Assembly (NCBI RefSeq): GCF_000422905.1
Contig: NZ_AUGY01000030.1
Coordinates: 18,217-82,216 of the forward strand
Origin: Paenibacillus alginolyticus DSM 5050 = NBRC 15375
GTDB lineage: Bacteria > Bacillota > Bacilli > Paenibacillales > NBRC-103111
Length of the DNA: 64,000 nucleotides
Reading direction: 5' to 3'
Below the pieces are notes generated by a model. That model was not told the origin of the DNA. It ran no database searches and saw only the letters and a list, made by a program, of their open reading frames with translations. The position numbers and the translations under genes were made by a program. Positions 1-9,253 of this stretch are shown here, piece after piece; the stretch's first letter is position 1, and every line of letters starts with the position of its first letter.

Positions 1-1123
1 GCTCACGAACCCGTGAGACCATCAGATTGAATCTCCGCGAAAGCTGCTCCACTTCATCAGCGCCCCGAACATGAATATACGTGTCAAAATGGCCCTTTTC
101 GACCATTTCCATCGACTTCTTCAGTCGCTTAATGGGCTGCGAAATACGTGCAGACATGAAGGACGAGATCAACAAAATGAAAACAAGGACAATGACGAGA
201 AGCCAAATCATGAACGTACTGATTTCTTTGCGTGTTGTAACCATTTCATCCATGTAGGAGACGCCAATAATTTTCCAACCGATGTTATTAACCGTCCTGA
301 CCACATTGAGCCGCGACTCGCCATCGCTGACATCCATGTATTTTCCATACGAGAATTTGAGTGCTTGCTCCACATTTTCATACTTCAAACCAATATAAAT
401 AAGCTGCTGCTGCGGGTGGTAGACAATGTTGCCGGCAGAGTCGTCGATGATGTAAACGTAGCCCTTTTTGCCGAGAGAAACCGTACGAAACACGTCATCC
501 AGCGTCTTGAAGTTAACATCTACGAGCAGCACAGCCTCCACCCATTTCCCATTCTTTTGAATGGAAACCCCTTTACTCATGGAAACGACCCACTTGTATG
601 GATCCTTGAACAGATTCTGTATATGCGGGAGGGAAAAAGTGAGATGGTTCGGATTATCCAGCGCAGACTTAAACCACGACTGCTCGAGAAGTCGCGTATT
701 TTTGCGCATCTCGGTCGTGGGAATGCCCGTTACTAGTCCACCATCTGCTGTAAAAAGGTGAATGGACACGATATCCTCGCGCGTACTCGCGATCGTTTCC
801 AACTGCTCGAGCAGCTTGTCCGAAGGAATGCCGTAGCTCTTTGCAATTTTCGCATCGACCACCTCAAAGGTGTCCGCCATACCTTTAATATAGTGTTCCA
901 AGTTAAACTGTACCTGCTCAATCACTTGCTGTGTATTCAGAAAAGCACTCTCTTCCGCTGTTCTAGAAAATTTATTATAAAGCACCAGCGAGACGATCAA
1001 CATGACGATCACCGTAATCAAAATAAACGACATCGTAATCGTAAATTGAATACTTTTCACCCTCATCGTATCCAGCAATACAGTATATAAGGCCTCGAAC
1101 ATCGTTCTCACTTTACGTTTCAA
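1..1123 (-). CDS. YesM-type sensor histidine kinase, N-terminal part (runs off window)
   Basis: Reading the minus strand from a TTG at 1123 gives 374 uninterrupted codons to the window edge. The start sits about 10 bases after a GGGGTGG ribosome site; an in-frame ATG at 1102 is the alternative. The visible part has an N-terminal membrane segment (about residues 20-45), an extracellular Cache-like sensor region, a second membrane segment near residue 305, and a HAMP linker with ISQPIKRL. The His_kinase and HATPase domains would lie outside the window. It begins 22 bases after the stop of the YesN-like regulator, so the two form one operon and presumably one signalling pair. Such pairs usually control carbohydrate uptake in Paenibacillus; the signal is unknown. 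Confidence 0.85.
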   Translation of the reverse strand, partial: MKRKVRTMFEALYTVLLDTMRVKSIQFTITMSFILITVIVMLIVSLVLYNKFSRTAEESAFLNTQQVIEQVQFNLEHYIKGMADTFEVVDAKIAKSYGIPSDKLLEQLETIASTREDIVSIHLFTADGGLVTGIPTTEMRKNTRLLEQSWFKSALDNPNHLTFSLPHIQNLFKDPYKWVVSMSKGVSIQKNGKWVEAVLLVDVNFKTLDDVFRTVSLGKKGYVYIIDDSAGNIVYHPQQQLIYIGLKYENVEQALKFSYGKYMDVSDGESRLNVVRTVNNIGWKIIGVSYMDEMVTTRKEISTFMIWLLVIVLVFILLISSFMSARISQPIKRLKKSMEMVEKGHFDTYIHVRGADEVEQLSRRFNLMVSRVRE

Positions 1124-1144
1124 AACATTACCACCCCTTTAACA

Positions 1145-2803
1145 CTAAAGCACTTTGGAACTGTTATTGCGGTACTCTTTGGGGGAAACACCGACATTTT
1201 TGCGGAACGAAAAGCTGAAATAATTGGCATCGGCATAACCAACCTTTTCTGCGATCTCCAGCGCCTTCATATCCGTAGAACGCAAGAGCTCCTTGGCTGC
1301 TTCCATACGAATATGATTCAAATAATTTACGAAAGTCATTTTCGTCTCTTTCTTGAAAATACTGCTGAAATATCCCGCGCTGATATGCAGGTGGCCGCAC
1401 ACTTTATTAATCGTGATATCACCTTCGTGATAGTGGCTCTTCGTATAATCCTTAGCCATTTCAACCAAGTTTTTGTACGTGTATTGACGATCTGTCGCAA
1501 TATGATTCATCATGCTCGCGCATAATTCGGCAAGCCAATGCTTGGCTTCTTCCAAGGAAGTGAATTTATTTATTTCTGTAAAAGGAATAAAATGATCGCC
1601 AAATACCTCATCCACGTTAAGATTCGAGTCCTTGGCGGCTTTCAAGATACAAGTCAATATTTCGAGTAAATATATTTGGTAGTCCTTAACGGAAACACCA
1701 CCCTCTATCCCTTGAAAAAGCTCATCCATCGTCTCCCGAATCTCCTGACTCGTCCCGACCTTAATGCAGCGCGTCAAGGCATGCTCCTTCACATCGTCAA
1801 AACGAATCTTCTCCACGTTTCGCTTCTCCACATCATCAATGTAGATTATGCGGTTGTTGCCTAAGATAAGCCGGTAATCCAGCGCCAACACGGCATCTTC
1901 ATACGAATAGCTCATCTTGGTTACGTCCTTCATAACGGTTCCGATCCCAACGGTAAGCGTAAACTTCAAATATTTCTCTACATTCTGACGCACTTCTTCC
2001 AGCACTTTCATCGTTTCTTGAAGCGCAGCTTCTCTGTCAATGCTCTCTCTCGCAGCTAGGACAACCACTTGATCGTTATGCATGAAAACAAGGCCAAGAC
2101 GCCGTTTATCAGCGATCTCCTCGGTAATATTCAGCAGGGCAAAATATTTCAGCGCCTGGTCCTCGGAATATTTCAAAGAAACGGACTTCGCGAGTTCGCT
2201 GCGATTCTCCAAATCCTCTTCATGAATGAGCACCCCATCGATGCTCAGCACCGCTACAACATAGCTATTGCCAGTAAGTTCAATCCCGTAGTTCGCGGCC
2301 TTCTCGTAGACTTCGTCACGCGGGAGTTTTCGGTTCATTAACGTTGCTAGGAAATTTTCCTTAAGCACAGGCATGCTCTTGCGGTAATGCTCCTTCAGCA
2401 GCTGTACATTTTCCCGGTGGGACACTTCCTCTTGAATATGCTCCTTCACCTTCAGCAAGGCATTGATCAGCTCTTGCGCGGAAAAAGGCTTCAGCACGTA
2501 TTCATCAATGTGCAGCTTAATCGCCTTTTGGGCATATTCGAACTCATCATGCCCCGTAAGGATGATGAGCTTAATCGTCGGAAAACGCTCCCGGACCGCC
2601 TCAGCTAGTTGGAGCCCATTCATGAACGGCATCTGAATATCCGTTACAACCACGTCCGGCTGCAGCCGCTCAACCATTTCCAGCGCTTCCCTGCCGTTCT
2701 CCGCTTTCTCAACCACTTCAAAGCCAATCGCTTCCCAATTTATCTCACGGACGACACCTTCTCGCACGTCCTCTTCGTCATCAACTAGCAGCAGCTTGTA
2801 CAT
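1145..2803 (-). CDS. YesN-like response regulator with AraC DNA-binding domain
   Basis: A 552-residue protein. The receiver domain covers about residues 1-125, with the acidic pocket LLVDDEED and the probable phosphorylated Asp55 in VVVTDIQMP. A long middle region typical of YesN-like regulators follows. An AraC double helix-turn-helix fills roughly the last 100 residues, including ADANYFSFSFRKNVGVSPKEYR. The ATG follows AGGAGGACGAGC. It is the first gene of the pair and lies just upstream of the YesM-like kinase. The expected role is transcriptional activation on phosphorylation by that kinase. Targets are not visible, since the downstream end of the operon is outside the window. Confidence 0.9.
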   Translation of the reverse strand: MYKLLLVDDEEDVREGVVREINWEAIGFEVVEKAENGREALEMVERLQPDVVVTDIQMPFMNGLQLAEAVRERFPTIKLIILTGHDEFEYAQKAIKLHIDEYVLKPFSAQELINALLKVKEHIQEEVSHRENVQLLKEHYRKSMPVLKENFLATLMNRKLPRDEVYEKAANYGIELTGNSYVVAVLSIDGVLIHEEDLENRSELAKSVSLKYSEDQALKYFALLNITEEIADKRRLGLVFMHNDQVVVLAARESIDREAALQETMKVLEEVRQNVEKYLKFTLTVGIGTVMKDVTKMSYSYEDAVLALDYRLILGNNRIIYIDDVEKRNVEKIRFDDVKEHALTRCIKVGTSQEIRETMDELFQGIEGGVSVKDYQIYLLEILTCILKAAKDSNLNVDEVFGDHFIPFTEINKFTSLEEAKHWLAELCASMMNHIATDRQYTYKNLVEMAKDYTKSHYHEGDITINKVCGHLHISAGYFSSIFKKETKMTFVNYLNHIRMEAAKELLRSTDMKALEIAEKVGYADANYFSFSFRKNVGVSPKEYRNNSSKVL

Positions 2804-3049
2804 GCTCGTCCTCCTAAAGCTCTTCTTATAAAAAGCTTACTTCATAAGCGCTTCTCGTAAGCGTATTCTTAATCACCATCATTGTACTAACTGCCTATGG
2901 AATACACAACTGGTTGGTGCGTGAGTACGCTATTTCTTGCAAAATCCTTGTTTTCGACCCCAAAGTGAACTACGTCGTTCCTCTAAATCAGTTCTAAGTA
3001 CATAATTCTTCGCCGTTCTCACTCATCACCTTAGGCTAAAGCATATAAC
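2804..3049. other. Intergenic stretch upstream of the yesN-like gene
   Basis: No coding region is supported. The part near 2825-2870 has AAGC/GCTT-rich half palindromes (TAAGCGCTTC and similar) that faintly resemble sequences near 45330 and 49015. A degenerate stretch at 2914-2983 vaguely recalls the composite intergenic repeat found at 13945 and 40572. Neither resemblance is strong enough to call. The regulator's promoter must lie here, but I see no convincing -35/-10 pair. Confidence 0.4.
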
Positions 3050-3082
3050 AAAACCGTCCGAGACTAAGTCTCGAACGGTTTT
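3050..3082 (-). terminator. Rho-independent terminator downstream of rarD
   Basis: A 15-base-pair stem (one mismatched pair) around a TTA-type loop, with arms AAAACCGT-CGAGAC and GTCTCG-ACGGTTTT. It is followed on the minus strand by TTTTGTTAT. It lies 35 bases past the rarD stop. Confidence 0.85.
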
Positions 3083-3116
3083 GTTAATATCACCTAAAAC
3101 GATCCACATTTGAAGC

Positions 3117-3998
3117 CTACTCCGCTACAGAAGTCCTCGCCACTCGCATCGATGCCAATGCATAGACAATTAACGCCGTCCAAATCAAGGAGAAACTGAT
3201 GAGAAGCACGGGAGAGAATTTCTCTTTAAATAGGAACACACTTAAAAGCAGCGTAATGGAAGGACCTATATACTGAATGAATCCCAGCATGGAAAGTGGC
3301 AGCCGAGCAGTTGCTTTTGCAAACCATAGCAGAGGCAAAGCGGTTGCCACTCCTGACAATAAAAGCATCGCTAATGAGATAGGCGGTAACGCCCATGCGG
3401 AATCATGATGTGTGAAGTGTAAGTAGGCAATATACGCGACTGCTATTGGGAAGACAATGACGGTTTCTCCAGCCAGTCCGATAGAGGCATCGTAGGAAAC
3501 TCTCTTTTTCACAAGACTATAAAGACCGAAAGAAAGCGCTAGTGAGAGGGAAACCCATGGGAATCTGCCGTAATCGATGGTTGCCAGCAAAACGCCGGCC
3601 CCCGCCAAAGCAACGGCCACCCACTGACTGCGGCTTGGTTTTTCACGTAAAAACAGGACCGCCAGCATGATATTAATTAGGGGCGTAATATAATACCCCA
3701 AGCTCGTCTCAATAACATGACCGTTATTAACAGCCCATATGAATATTAGCCAATTGGAGCTGATTAAAATGCTGCTGATTCCGATCTGGAGCAGCGCTTT
3801 CCGGTTCGTAACCATCTCACGAAATTCTTTCCATCGGCTTTTCCCTATCAATAAGAGAATGGCCATGAATACAAATGACCAGATAACACGGTGAGACAAT
3901 ATTTCACCCGCAAGCAGAGATCCAAAAGACCTCCAATAAACTGGCAGCAAGCCCCATGCGATATAGGCTAGAATGGCGTACCAAAGCCCTTTTTTCAT
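3117..3998 (-). CDS. rarD: RarD-type EamA family permease
   Basis: A 293-residue integral membrane protein with about ten hydrophobic helices in two EamA repeats. The opening MKKGLWYAILAYIAWGLLP and the following HRVIWSF are characteristic of RarD proteins in the drug/metabolite transporter superfamily. The natural substrate of RarD is not settled. The gene is monocistronic, bounded by a terminator at 3050-3082 downstream and the nos terminator upstream. The ATG follows an AAGAGGATTTTATA ribosome site. Confidence 0.88.
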   Translation of the reverse strand: MKKGLWYAILAYIAWGLLPVYWRSFGSLLAGEILSHRVIWSFVFMAILLLIGKSRWKEFREMVTNRKALLQIGISSILISSNWLIFIWAVNNGHVIETSLGYYITPLINIMLAVLFLREKPSRSQWVAVALAGAGVLLATIDYGRFPWVSLSLALSFGLYSLVKKRVSYDASIGLAGETVIVFPIAVAYIAYLHFTHHDSAWALPPISLAMLLLSGVATALPLLWFAKATARLPLSMLGFIQYIGPSITLLLSVFLFKEKFSPVLLISFSLIWTALIVYALASMRVARTSVAE

Positions 3999-4079
3999 TA
4001 TAAAATCCTCTTTTCAAAGTCTAGTAACACAATTCAATGAATCTCTTAATTTGTCCCTAGGTCAATTTTCAAACAATAA

Positions 4080-4101
4080 ATCCCCGAGTATTTACGGGGA
4101 T
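4080..4101 (-). terminator. Terminator after the nos operon
   Basis: A seven-base stem ATCCCCG/CGGGGAT with an eight-base loop, followed on the minus strand by TTATTGTTTG. It sits about 60 bases past the nitric oxide synthase stop and ahead of rarD. Confidence 0.6.
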
Positions 4102-4160
4102 CTTACTAACTCGATTTTTGGTGCTATCCATAAATGGAGATGCAATCCCTTTGCGAATGC

Positions 4161-5246
4161 TCAGCCCTCATGCCGGTAAAAAAAGTTAGGCAGCTTCACT
4201 TCATTTGAATAATGCTGATGAAAAATATGCGTTGTCGCCGGAGATAGCGGCGGGATCAGCCACGACCAATCACCCGTGACGTCACGACTGACCTTTTGCT
4301 CTTTCTCTTCAAAAGACTTAAATTGCTTTGCTGCCGTATGATGATCCACAATAGCTACTCCCTGCTGTTGATAAGAATGCAGCACAGCCACATTTAACTC
4401 AACAAGCGCTCTATCTTTCCAAAGAGAGGCATCACGCCGAGTATCCAGACCCATGACAGACGCTACACGCGGCAGCATGTCATATCTTGCTTGATCTGCA
4501 AAGTTGCGCGCCCCGATTTCAGTGCCCATGTACCATCCATTGAATGGCGCAGCAGGGTAGTGAATCCCTCCGATTTCAAGGTACATATTCGACACGATCG
4601 GTACGGCATACCATTTGAGATGCAAATCATCGAATGCTGCTATATCCGGATGTGTAATATCTACTTCCAGGACGAGCTCGGCAGGAATCTCGAACAGCTT
4701 CGGTTTCCGATCTCCCATTTGAACAACAAGCGGCAGCACGTCATAAGGCGTTCCGGCTCCCTGCCATCCAAGCGATTGGCATAACGCAGTTATTTGAATA
4801 GACGCTGGGTCACCGAGAATCCCATTGTCAGTTTCATAGCCCGCGTAACGGATCAGTTGATCATTATGAATAAAGGCTCCCTGAGCCGAATCATGCGTAG
4901 GTGGGAAAATCGTAATCACTGGACGGATTTTGCCGCCATTGGTTGCCGTTTCTATATGACGAAAAAGTGCCTCAGCCATCTGTTCTTCTGTTTCTATATA
5001 ACGAGCATCATGTACAGTCAGTGTTTCCCAGAACAATCGCCCGATACAACGGTTGCTGTTGCGCCATGCCATTTTGGCCCCATGTTCTAGCTCTTGAAAG
5101 GTATGTTCGTAGTAACCTTTATACCTAATGGCTTCGGCAATTCCAGCAAGACGAGCCTCGATTTTGCCCGAGCTTTGGCCTAGTTCACTGTAACATTCCT
5201 TGATAAAAGGTATAGCTTTCTCTAGTAATTGATCCTGAACTTTCAT
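4161..5246 (-). CDS. nos: Bacterial nitric oxide synthase oxygenase
   Basis: Makes NO and citrulline from L-arginine through N-hydroxyarginine. Bacterial forms are an oxygenase domain only and borrow electrons from flavodoxin-type reductases. The heme-thiolate motif [10 protein letters not shown] is near residue 55-65 from the chosen start, and MGTEIGARN carries the arginine-binding glutamate. From the ATG at 5246 (GGAG seven bases upstream) the protein is 361 residues, like Bacillus NOS, and its N-terminus lines up with the family from there. A longer in-frame reading from GTG at 5300 adds 18 residues and also has a GGGAGAG site, so the start is not settled. No reductase domain is present. 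It is the last gene of a pirin-unknown-nos operon. Confidence 0.95.
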   Translation of the reverse strand: MKVQDQLLEKAIPFIKECYSELGQSSGKIEARLAGIAEAIRYKGYYEHTFQELEHGAKMAWRNSNRCIGRLFWETLTVHDARYIETEEQMAEALFRHIETATNGGKIRPVITIFPPTHDSAQGAFIHNDQLIRYAGYETDNGILGDPASIQITALCQSLGWQGAGTPYDVLPLVVQMGDRKPKLFEIPAELVLEVDITHPDIAAFDDLHLKWYAVPIVSNMYLEIGGIHYPAAPFNGWYMGTEIGARNFADQARYDMLPRVASVMGLDTRRDASLWKDRALVELNVAVLHSYQQQGVAIVDHHTAAKQFKSFEEKEQKVSRDVTGDWSWLIPPLSPATTHIFHQHYSNEVKLPNFFYRHEG

Positions 5247-5319
5247 AGGTGTTGCTCCAATCCGATAAAGGGGAGCCCCACAAGCATTTGACACCTGCAC
5301 AAGCTCTCCCTATGTTGAG

Positions 5320-5652
5320 TTACAATTGCGCACTAAACTGATCAGGAATGTAGACGATTTGAGACTTTGCTACAATGGTTAACTCGCCTTTTTCCTCGAA
5401 ATAATGAACGGAATCATCGCCTACATAGAACCATAATTTCTTTGTTGGCTCATTTTCAAACTCCTGAAATAGGAATACGTTGAGTTCCTCTTTCCATTTC
5501 AAAAGCTCAGCAATATCTTCCTTCTTCTCTATCTGCACGGTAAAAATCCATTGGTCTCCAACCTGCTCACATGTGTAGGAGATCGGATGTTTACCTGTAT
5601 CTACGAACGCTCGACCGCCCACTGCATGTTTAATTAAAAAGACTTCCTTCAT
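5320..5652 (-). CDS. Conserved-looking small protein in the nos operon, unknown function
   Basis: About 110 residues, soluble, rich in aromatic and acidic residues (for example WKEELNVFLFQEFENEP and KLWFYVGDDSVHYFEEKG), with no membrane segment or signal. I do not recognise the family. The ATG at 5652 is nine bases after AGGAGG; an ATG two codons earlier would leave only three bases of spacing. It lies between pirin and nos with gaps of 25 and about 73 bases, all co-directional, so co-transcription is likely. Its position makes a link to NOS or redox stress reasonable, but nothing in the sequence proves it. Confidence 0.75.
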   Translation of the reverse strand: MKEVFLIKHAVGGRAFVDTGKHPISYTCEQVGDQWIFTVQIEKKEDIAELLKWKEELNVFLFQEFENEPTKKLWFYVGDDSVHYFEEKGELTIVAKSQIVYIPDQFSAQL

Positions 5653-5677
5653 CCGCATAGCCCTCCTTCCTCATCCA

Positions 5678-6376
5678 TTATGGCAGATCGATTAGCATGA
5701 AATGTGTATCTTCTATCGCACGAATAGCAACCGTCTGTTCAGCTTCCATACGAGCGCTGTCTTTCGTTTCCAAAACAGCATCATTGGCAGATAACTTCCC
5801 GCTTATAAGCATAAGAAAAATGCGTCGATTTTTTGCCTGACGGAAAACAAGCTCCTTGCCCGCTTCCAGCTTGCTGAGGTAAATGCTCATATCCTGATGG
5901 ATCTTGGCTGCATGCTCGCCACCCTCAGGTGTAACTACTGGGAGCAGTGCGTTAACCAACGCTTCAGGCTCATAAGTAACATTCTCAAAGGACGGCTCCA
6001 AGCCCCGTTTAGAAGGCATGAACCACAGCTGAAATAGACTCATCGGTTCCGTATCCGACGCATTATACTCGGCATGAATAACGCCGCTTCCAGCTGACAT
6101 CCGCTGAACGCCATTGACTCCTGTTACCGCAACATGCCCCAAACTATCTTCGTGTTTAATGGCTCCGCTGAGAACGATGCTGACAATCTCCATGTCGCTA
6201 TGGGGATGTGGACCGAAGCCCCGACCAGCCGCAATGTCATCGTCATTACAAACACGCATAACCCCGAAACCTACATTATCCTCATCAAAATAATCGCCGA
6301 ACGAGAAATTTTTATGGCTCTTTAGCCACCCTAGATCGGTCGTATTTCGCGTATGCGCAGGGAAAACTTGAATCAC
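5678..6376 (-). CDS. Pirin family protein (YhhW/quercetinase-like bicupin)
   Basis: A 232-residue bicupin. The N-terminal cupin has GFGPHPHSDMEIVSIVLSG and GVIHAEYNAS, which supply the His and Glu metal ligands of pirins such as E. coli YhhW, a quercetin 2,3-dioxygenase. The C-terminal cupin is degenerate. The start is GTG at 6376 with GGAGGCGATTGCT upstream. It is first in the operon with a small unknown protein and nos. Pirins respond to redox state of a bound iron, so a link to NO chemistry is plausible, but that is inference. Confidence 0.9.
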   Translation of the reverse strand: MIQVFPAHTRNTTDLGWLKSHKNFSFGDYFDEDNVGFGVMRVCNDDDIAAGRGFGPHPHSDMEIVSIVLSGAIKHEDSLGHVAVTGVNGVQRMSAGSGVIHAEYNASDTEPMSLFQLWFMPSKRGLEPSFENVTYEPEALVNALLPVVTPEGGEHAAKIHQDMSIYLSKLEAGKELVFRQAKNRRIFLMLISGKLSANDAVLETKDSARMEAEQTVAIRAIEDTHFMLIDLP

Positions 6377-6470
6377 AGCAATCGCCTCCTTCTTTAATAC
6401 GTATAGCTTATCATAAATGGACTACCGACTTCCATGTCGGAACGGTGGCGGAAAGATCTCCCAGACGGAA

Positions 6471-6756
6471 CCAATAAGCGCGTAAACCGCGCTTTCAGTG
6501 AGCGCTATGCGAGCCGAAGCTCGTTAACAGAGTCTGAGAAGCCGGAAATCGACTTCTCAGCAGACTATCCTGTGCGTCCGCGCAGAACAAGCTCAGAAAA
6601 CGCGCCTATTCAGAAGCGCACGAACCAATAAGCGCGCAAAACCGCGCTTTCAGTGAGAGCTCTGCGAGTCGAAGCTCGTTAACAGAGTCTGAGAAGCCGA
6701 AAATCGACTTCTCAGCAGACTATATTGCACGTTCGTTCTGAATAAGCGCACGAATA
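6471..6756. repeat. Two tandem copies of a hairpin-rich 154-bp intergenic repeat
   Basis: Unit one begins at 6471 and unit two at 6625, both with CCAATAAGCGCG. The first 107 or so bases match at roughly 90 percent. Each unit holds three inverted repeats: AAGCGCG/CGCGCTT, CGAGC-gaa-GCTCG (weaker in unit two), and AGTCTGAGAAG against CTTCTCAGCAGACT. The only open frame across it is repeat-derived, and no gene is supported. It fills the gap between the pirin start and the GH43 terminator. Confidence 0.8.
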
Positions 6757-6790
6757 AAAAACCTCTACTCTCACTAACATGAGATAGAGG
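6755..6790 (-). terminator. Terminator of the arabinan operon
   Basis: Stem CCTCTA-CTC pairing with GAG-TAGAGG, followed on the minus strand by TTTTTTATTCG. It sits 22 bases past the last gene of the operon and marks its end. Confidence 0.85.
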
Positions 6791-6812
6791 CTTATATCAT
6801 GGTTTAACAGTT

Positions 6813-7775
6813 CTAGGCACCTAACACGGAGCCAACAAAATCCGGTGTGCCATCCGCGTGCCACTTCAGTACACGCACAAAGGTGTGGCGATTCGGATCG
6901 TAGAGCGGGTCACCCACTATTTCTTTATAATTTCTCGCGTGGAAGACGAAGATATCCTGTGTGCCGTCCTCCGATACAGTGAAACTATTGTGTCCGGGTC
7001 CAAAGAGTCGGACGCTTGCATCGGTGGTCAGAACAGGCGACTTGGATTTCGCCCATGATTGCGGATCCAGCAGATCAGCATCTTCCGAAGCCGTTAACAG
7101 ACCCATGCAATAATTAAAGTCTGTTGCGCTTGCGGAGAAGCTGATGAAGATGCGTCCGTTCCGCTTCAACACCGCGGCGCCTTCATTGACCTTAAAGCCG
7201 ATGATTTCCCAATCATACTCCGGCATTGTGATCATGACTTGCTTGCCGCGAAGCGTCCATGGGCTGCTCATTTCGGAAATGTAAAGATTAGAATTTCCTA
7301 TTATATTCAAATCTTTTTGTGCCCAGACAAGATAACGGATACCGTTATGCTCGAAGGAAGTTGCATCCAGTGCAAAGCTCTCCCACTCGGTGATCAGCTG
7401 CCCCTTCTCCTCCCACTCTCCCTCAAGCGGATTGGCCGAACTATTTTCCAACACAAACATACGATGATCGAAAAGGCCTTCATTCGTTTCTGTCGTTCTA
7501 GCCGCAGCAAAATAGATATACCACTTGCCTGCAACGAAATGCAGCTCCGGCGCCCAAATATTGGCACTTAGCGGACCTTCGTCATATTTGCGCCAAGCAA
7601 CAACAGGCTGTGCCTCGTTCAAACCGGCAATCGTAGCGGAACGCCGTAGTTCAATGCGATCGTACTCCGGAACCGATGCGGTAAAGTAATAAAATCCATC
7701 CGTATGTTTATAAATCCACGGATCTGCACGCTGCTCCAAAAGTGGTTTGATATAGCTGGTTTCTAAGTTCCCCAT
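6813..7775 (-). CDS. GH43 family glycoside hydrolase (arabinofuranosidase/xylosidase type)
   Basis: A 320-residue five-bladed beta-propeller enzyme without signal peptide, so probably cytoplasmic. GH43 catalytic residues are visible: the general base Asp in RADPWIYK near residue 18, the second Asp in ALDATSFEHNG, and the acid Glu in VNEGAAVLKRNG. It starts two bases after the endo-arabinanase stop and is last in the operon, so it should hydrolyse imported arabino-oligosaccharides, most likely releasing L-arabinose. GH43 also contains xylosidases, so the exact sugar is inferred from context. Confidence 0.88.
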   Translation of the reverse strand: MGNLETSYIKPLLEQRADPWIYKHTDGFYYFTASVPEYDRIELRRSATIAGLNEAQPVVAWRKYDEGPLSANIWAPELHFVAGKWYIYFAAARTTETNEGLFDHRMFVLENSSANPLEGEWEEKGQLITEWESFALDATSFEHNGIRYLVWAQKDLNIIGNSNLYISEMSSPWTLRGKQVMITMPEYDWEIIGFKVNEGAAVLKRNGRIFISFSASATDFNYCMGLLTASEDADLLDPQSWAKSKSPVLTTDASVRLFGPGHNSFTVSEDGTQDIFVFHARNYKEIVGDPLYDPNRHTFVRVLKWHADGTPDFVGSVLGA

Positions 7776-7777
7776 CG

Positions 7778-9253
7778 TTATTCTCCTTTGATGCTATCTG
7801 TGTATTTGCCCCATATGTTAATACCCTTCTCGTTCATCCCTGTAAACACAAGCGTAGGCTTGTCATTCTCCCAATCCCAGGAAGGCGAGACAAGTACCTT
7901 TTCTGTCGTCTGGGTGCCTTCATTTGTATCCAAAGCCGTCCATTGCAGCGTTAAATCATTCGGTTCTTGAAATGACCATTTCCCGATACCATGTGCCGAT
8001 TCGATCTTTCCATTAGGCTGCAATGTCATTGGTTCAGAACGTTCTATTCCCGTCCATGCCATCGGAATCGGCAATCGATCCCAACGCCCTGCAAGCAGCT
8101 TCGGAGATAGAGGTTGTGTTTTCTCTCCCGCATATCGTTCAGGCGAAGCAACCGGCCATCCGTCACGTGTCCAGAAAAGCTCACGAATATAGAGGTAAGA
8201 CCAATTCTTATCTTTTTCTCCACGGGCATGGTGTACGAGAAATGTGCGATCGCCGTCCTTCAGAACCGAGTTATGGCCCGGCGCGATCCAGCCTTCTTTC
8301 CCACTAAACACGTAGCTGCCAATCAGCTTATTTCCCACATTCGTCTGCGGCGAAAACCCCGTATCCGAAAGCTGATGCCCATTGAAATCCTCATAAGGCC
8401 CCGTAATCGAGGAAGATCTGCCCACTCTTACACTGTAATCGGAAGATAAAGAGTCATAGGATACGAATAAATAGTACTTTTTCTGATCCGGTTGATAGAT
8501 GATATACGGCGCCTCAACAGCGCCTGCAACTGTTCGACTGTCTCTACGGGCAAGCAGCGTAGGCTGCTCCCCTTGCTTCACTTTGCCAGTGCTCTCATCA
8601 AGTCTTACGAGATATATGCCGCCAAAAAAGGAGCCGTACGAAAGCCATGGTTTACCTTCGCTATCAAACACCGGATTAGGATCAATCGCGTTCGCTTCAT
8701 CTCCCTTGGCCGTCTTCACGACGGCGCCTTGATCCGTCCATGGACCGGTAATTGAATTGGAGGTTGCAAGACCAATCATGGACTGATTACTTCCGAAGGT
8801 AGATGCTGCATAGTACAAATAGTAGGTATCTCCCATTTTGAATACGTCGGGTGCCCATAGATTCGTTGCCCGTGTCCATGATGCTGCTTCCTTCGGTATT
8901 CCATCCAGCGCATACCCTACCCAATCCCATGTGATCAAGTCTTTTGATCGCCTCACCATGATCCCCGGCCGCAGCGGATCCTTATTGGCGCCAACTTTTA
9001 TATCAGTAGAAAACACATAATACGTATCCCCTTCTTTATAAATGGAGGGATCGTGCGTATTCATCGTATGCCAGCCTGATTCCGTATTGGTGCTTCCGGT
9101 GTCATACATCGGGTACTGAAAAGGTCTCTTCGGAAACTCGACAGGGGCTGAACGTGAACCCACGAATTGGAGATAAGAAACCCCTACAGCCACTGCTACA
9201 AGCGCGAAACCGAGCGAAAGCAGCAGCCTTTTTTTCATCCGAGAGACCGCCAT
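7778..9253 (-). CDS. Endo-1,5-alpha-L-arabinanase (GH43, AbnB-like), membrane-anchored or secreted
   Basis: A 491-residue protein with a positively charged start (MKKR) and one hydrophobic segment near residues 10-30. No lipobox or clear cleavage site is seen, so it may be an anchored exoenzyme. Catalytic-type residues are NTHDPSIYK (base), AIDPNPVFD, and VEAPYIIY (acid). A C-terminal beta domain of about 100 residues follows, as in B. subtilis AbnB. The ATG shares one base with the TAA of the upstream permease (TAATG), suggesting translational coupling. It would cut arabinan outside the cell so that oligomers can be imported by the co-encoded transporter. Confidence 0.88.
   Translation of the reverse strand: MAVSRMKKRLLLSLGFALVAVAVGVSYLQFVGSRSAPVEFPKRPFQYPMYDTGSTNTESGWHTMNTHDPSIYKEGDTYYVFSTDIKVGANKDPLRPGIMVRRSKDLITWDWVGYALDGIPKEAASWTRATNLWAPDVFKMGDTYYLYYAASTFGSNQSMIGLATSNSITGPWTDQGAVVKTAKGDEANAIDPNPVFDSEGKPWLSYGSFFGGIYLVRLDESTGKVKQGEQPTLLARRDSRTVAGAVEAPYIIYQPDQKKYYLFVSYDSLSSDYSVRVGRSSSITGPYEDFNGHQLSDTGFSPQTNVGNKLIGSYVFSGKEGWIAPGHNSVLKDGDRTFLVHHARGEKDKNWSYLYIRELFWTRDGWPVASPERYAGEKTQPLSPKLLAGRWDRLPIPMAWTGIERSEPMTLQPNGKIESAHGIGKWSFQEPNDLTLQWTALDTNEGTQTTEKVLVSPSWDWENDKPTLVFTGMNEKGINIWGKYTDSIKGE

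Noticed and set aside
71..1090. Plus-strand open frames over the first kilobase
   Set aside because: They are antisense to the YesM-like kinase, which has clear membrane, Cache and HAMP features.
6434..6631. Open frame of 65 codons across the 154-bp repeat
   Set aside because: It is composed of repeat sequence and has no ribosome site or protein-like pattern.
6471..6756. CRISPR array at the 154-bp repeat
   Set aside because: Only two units of about 154 bases, no short regular repeat-spacer pattern and no cas genes.
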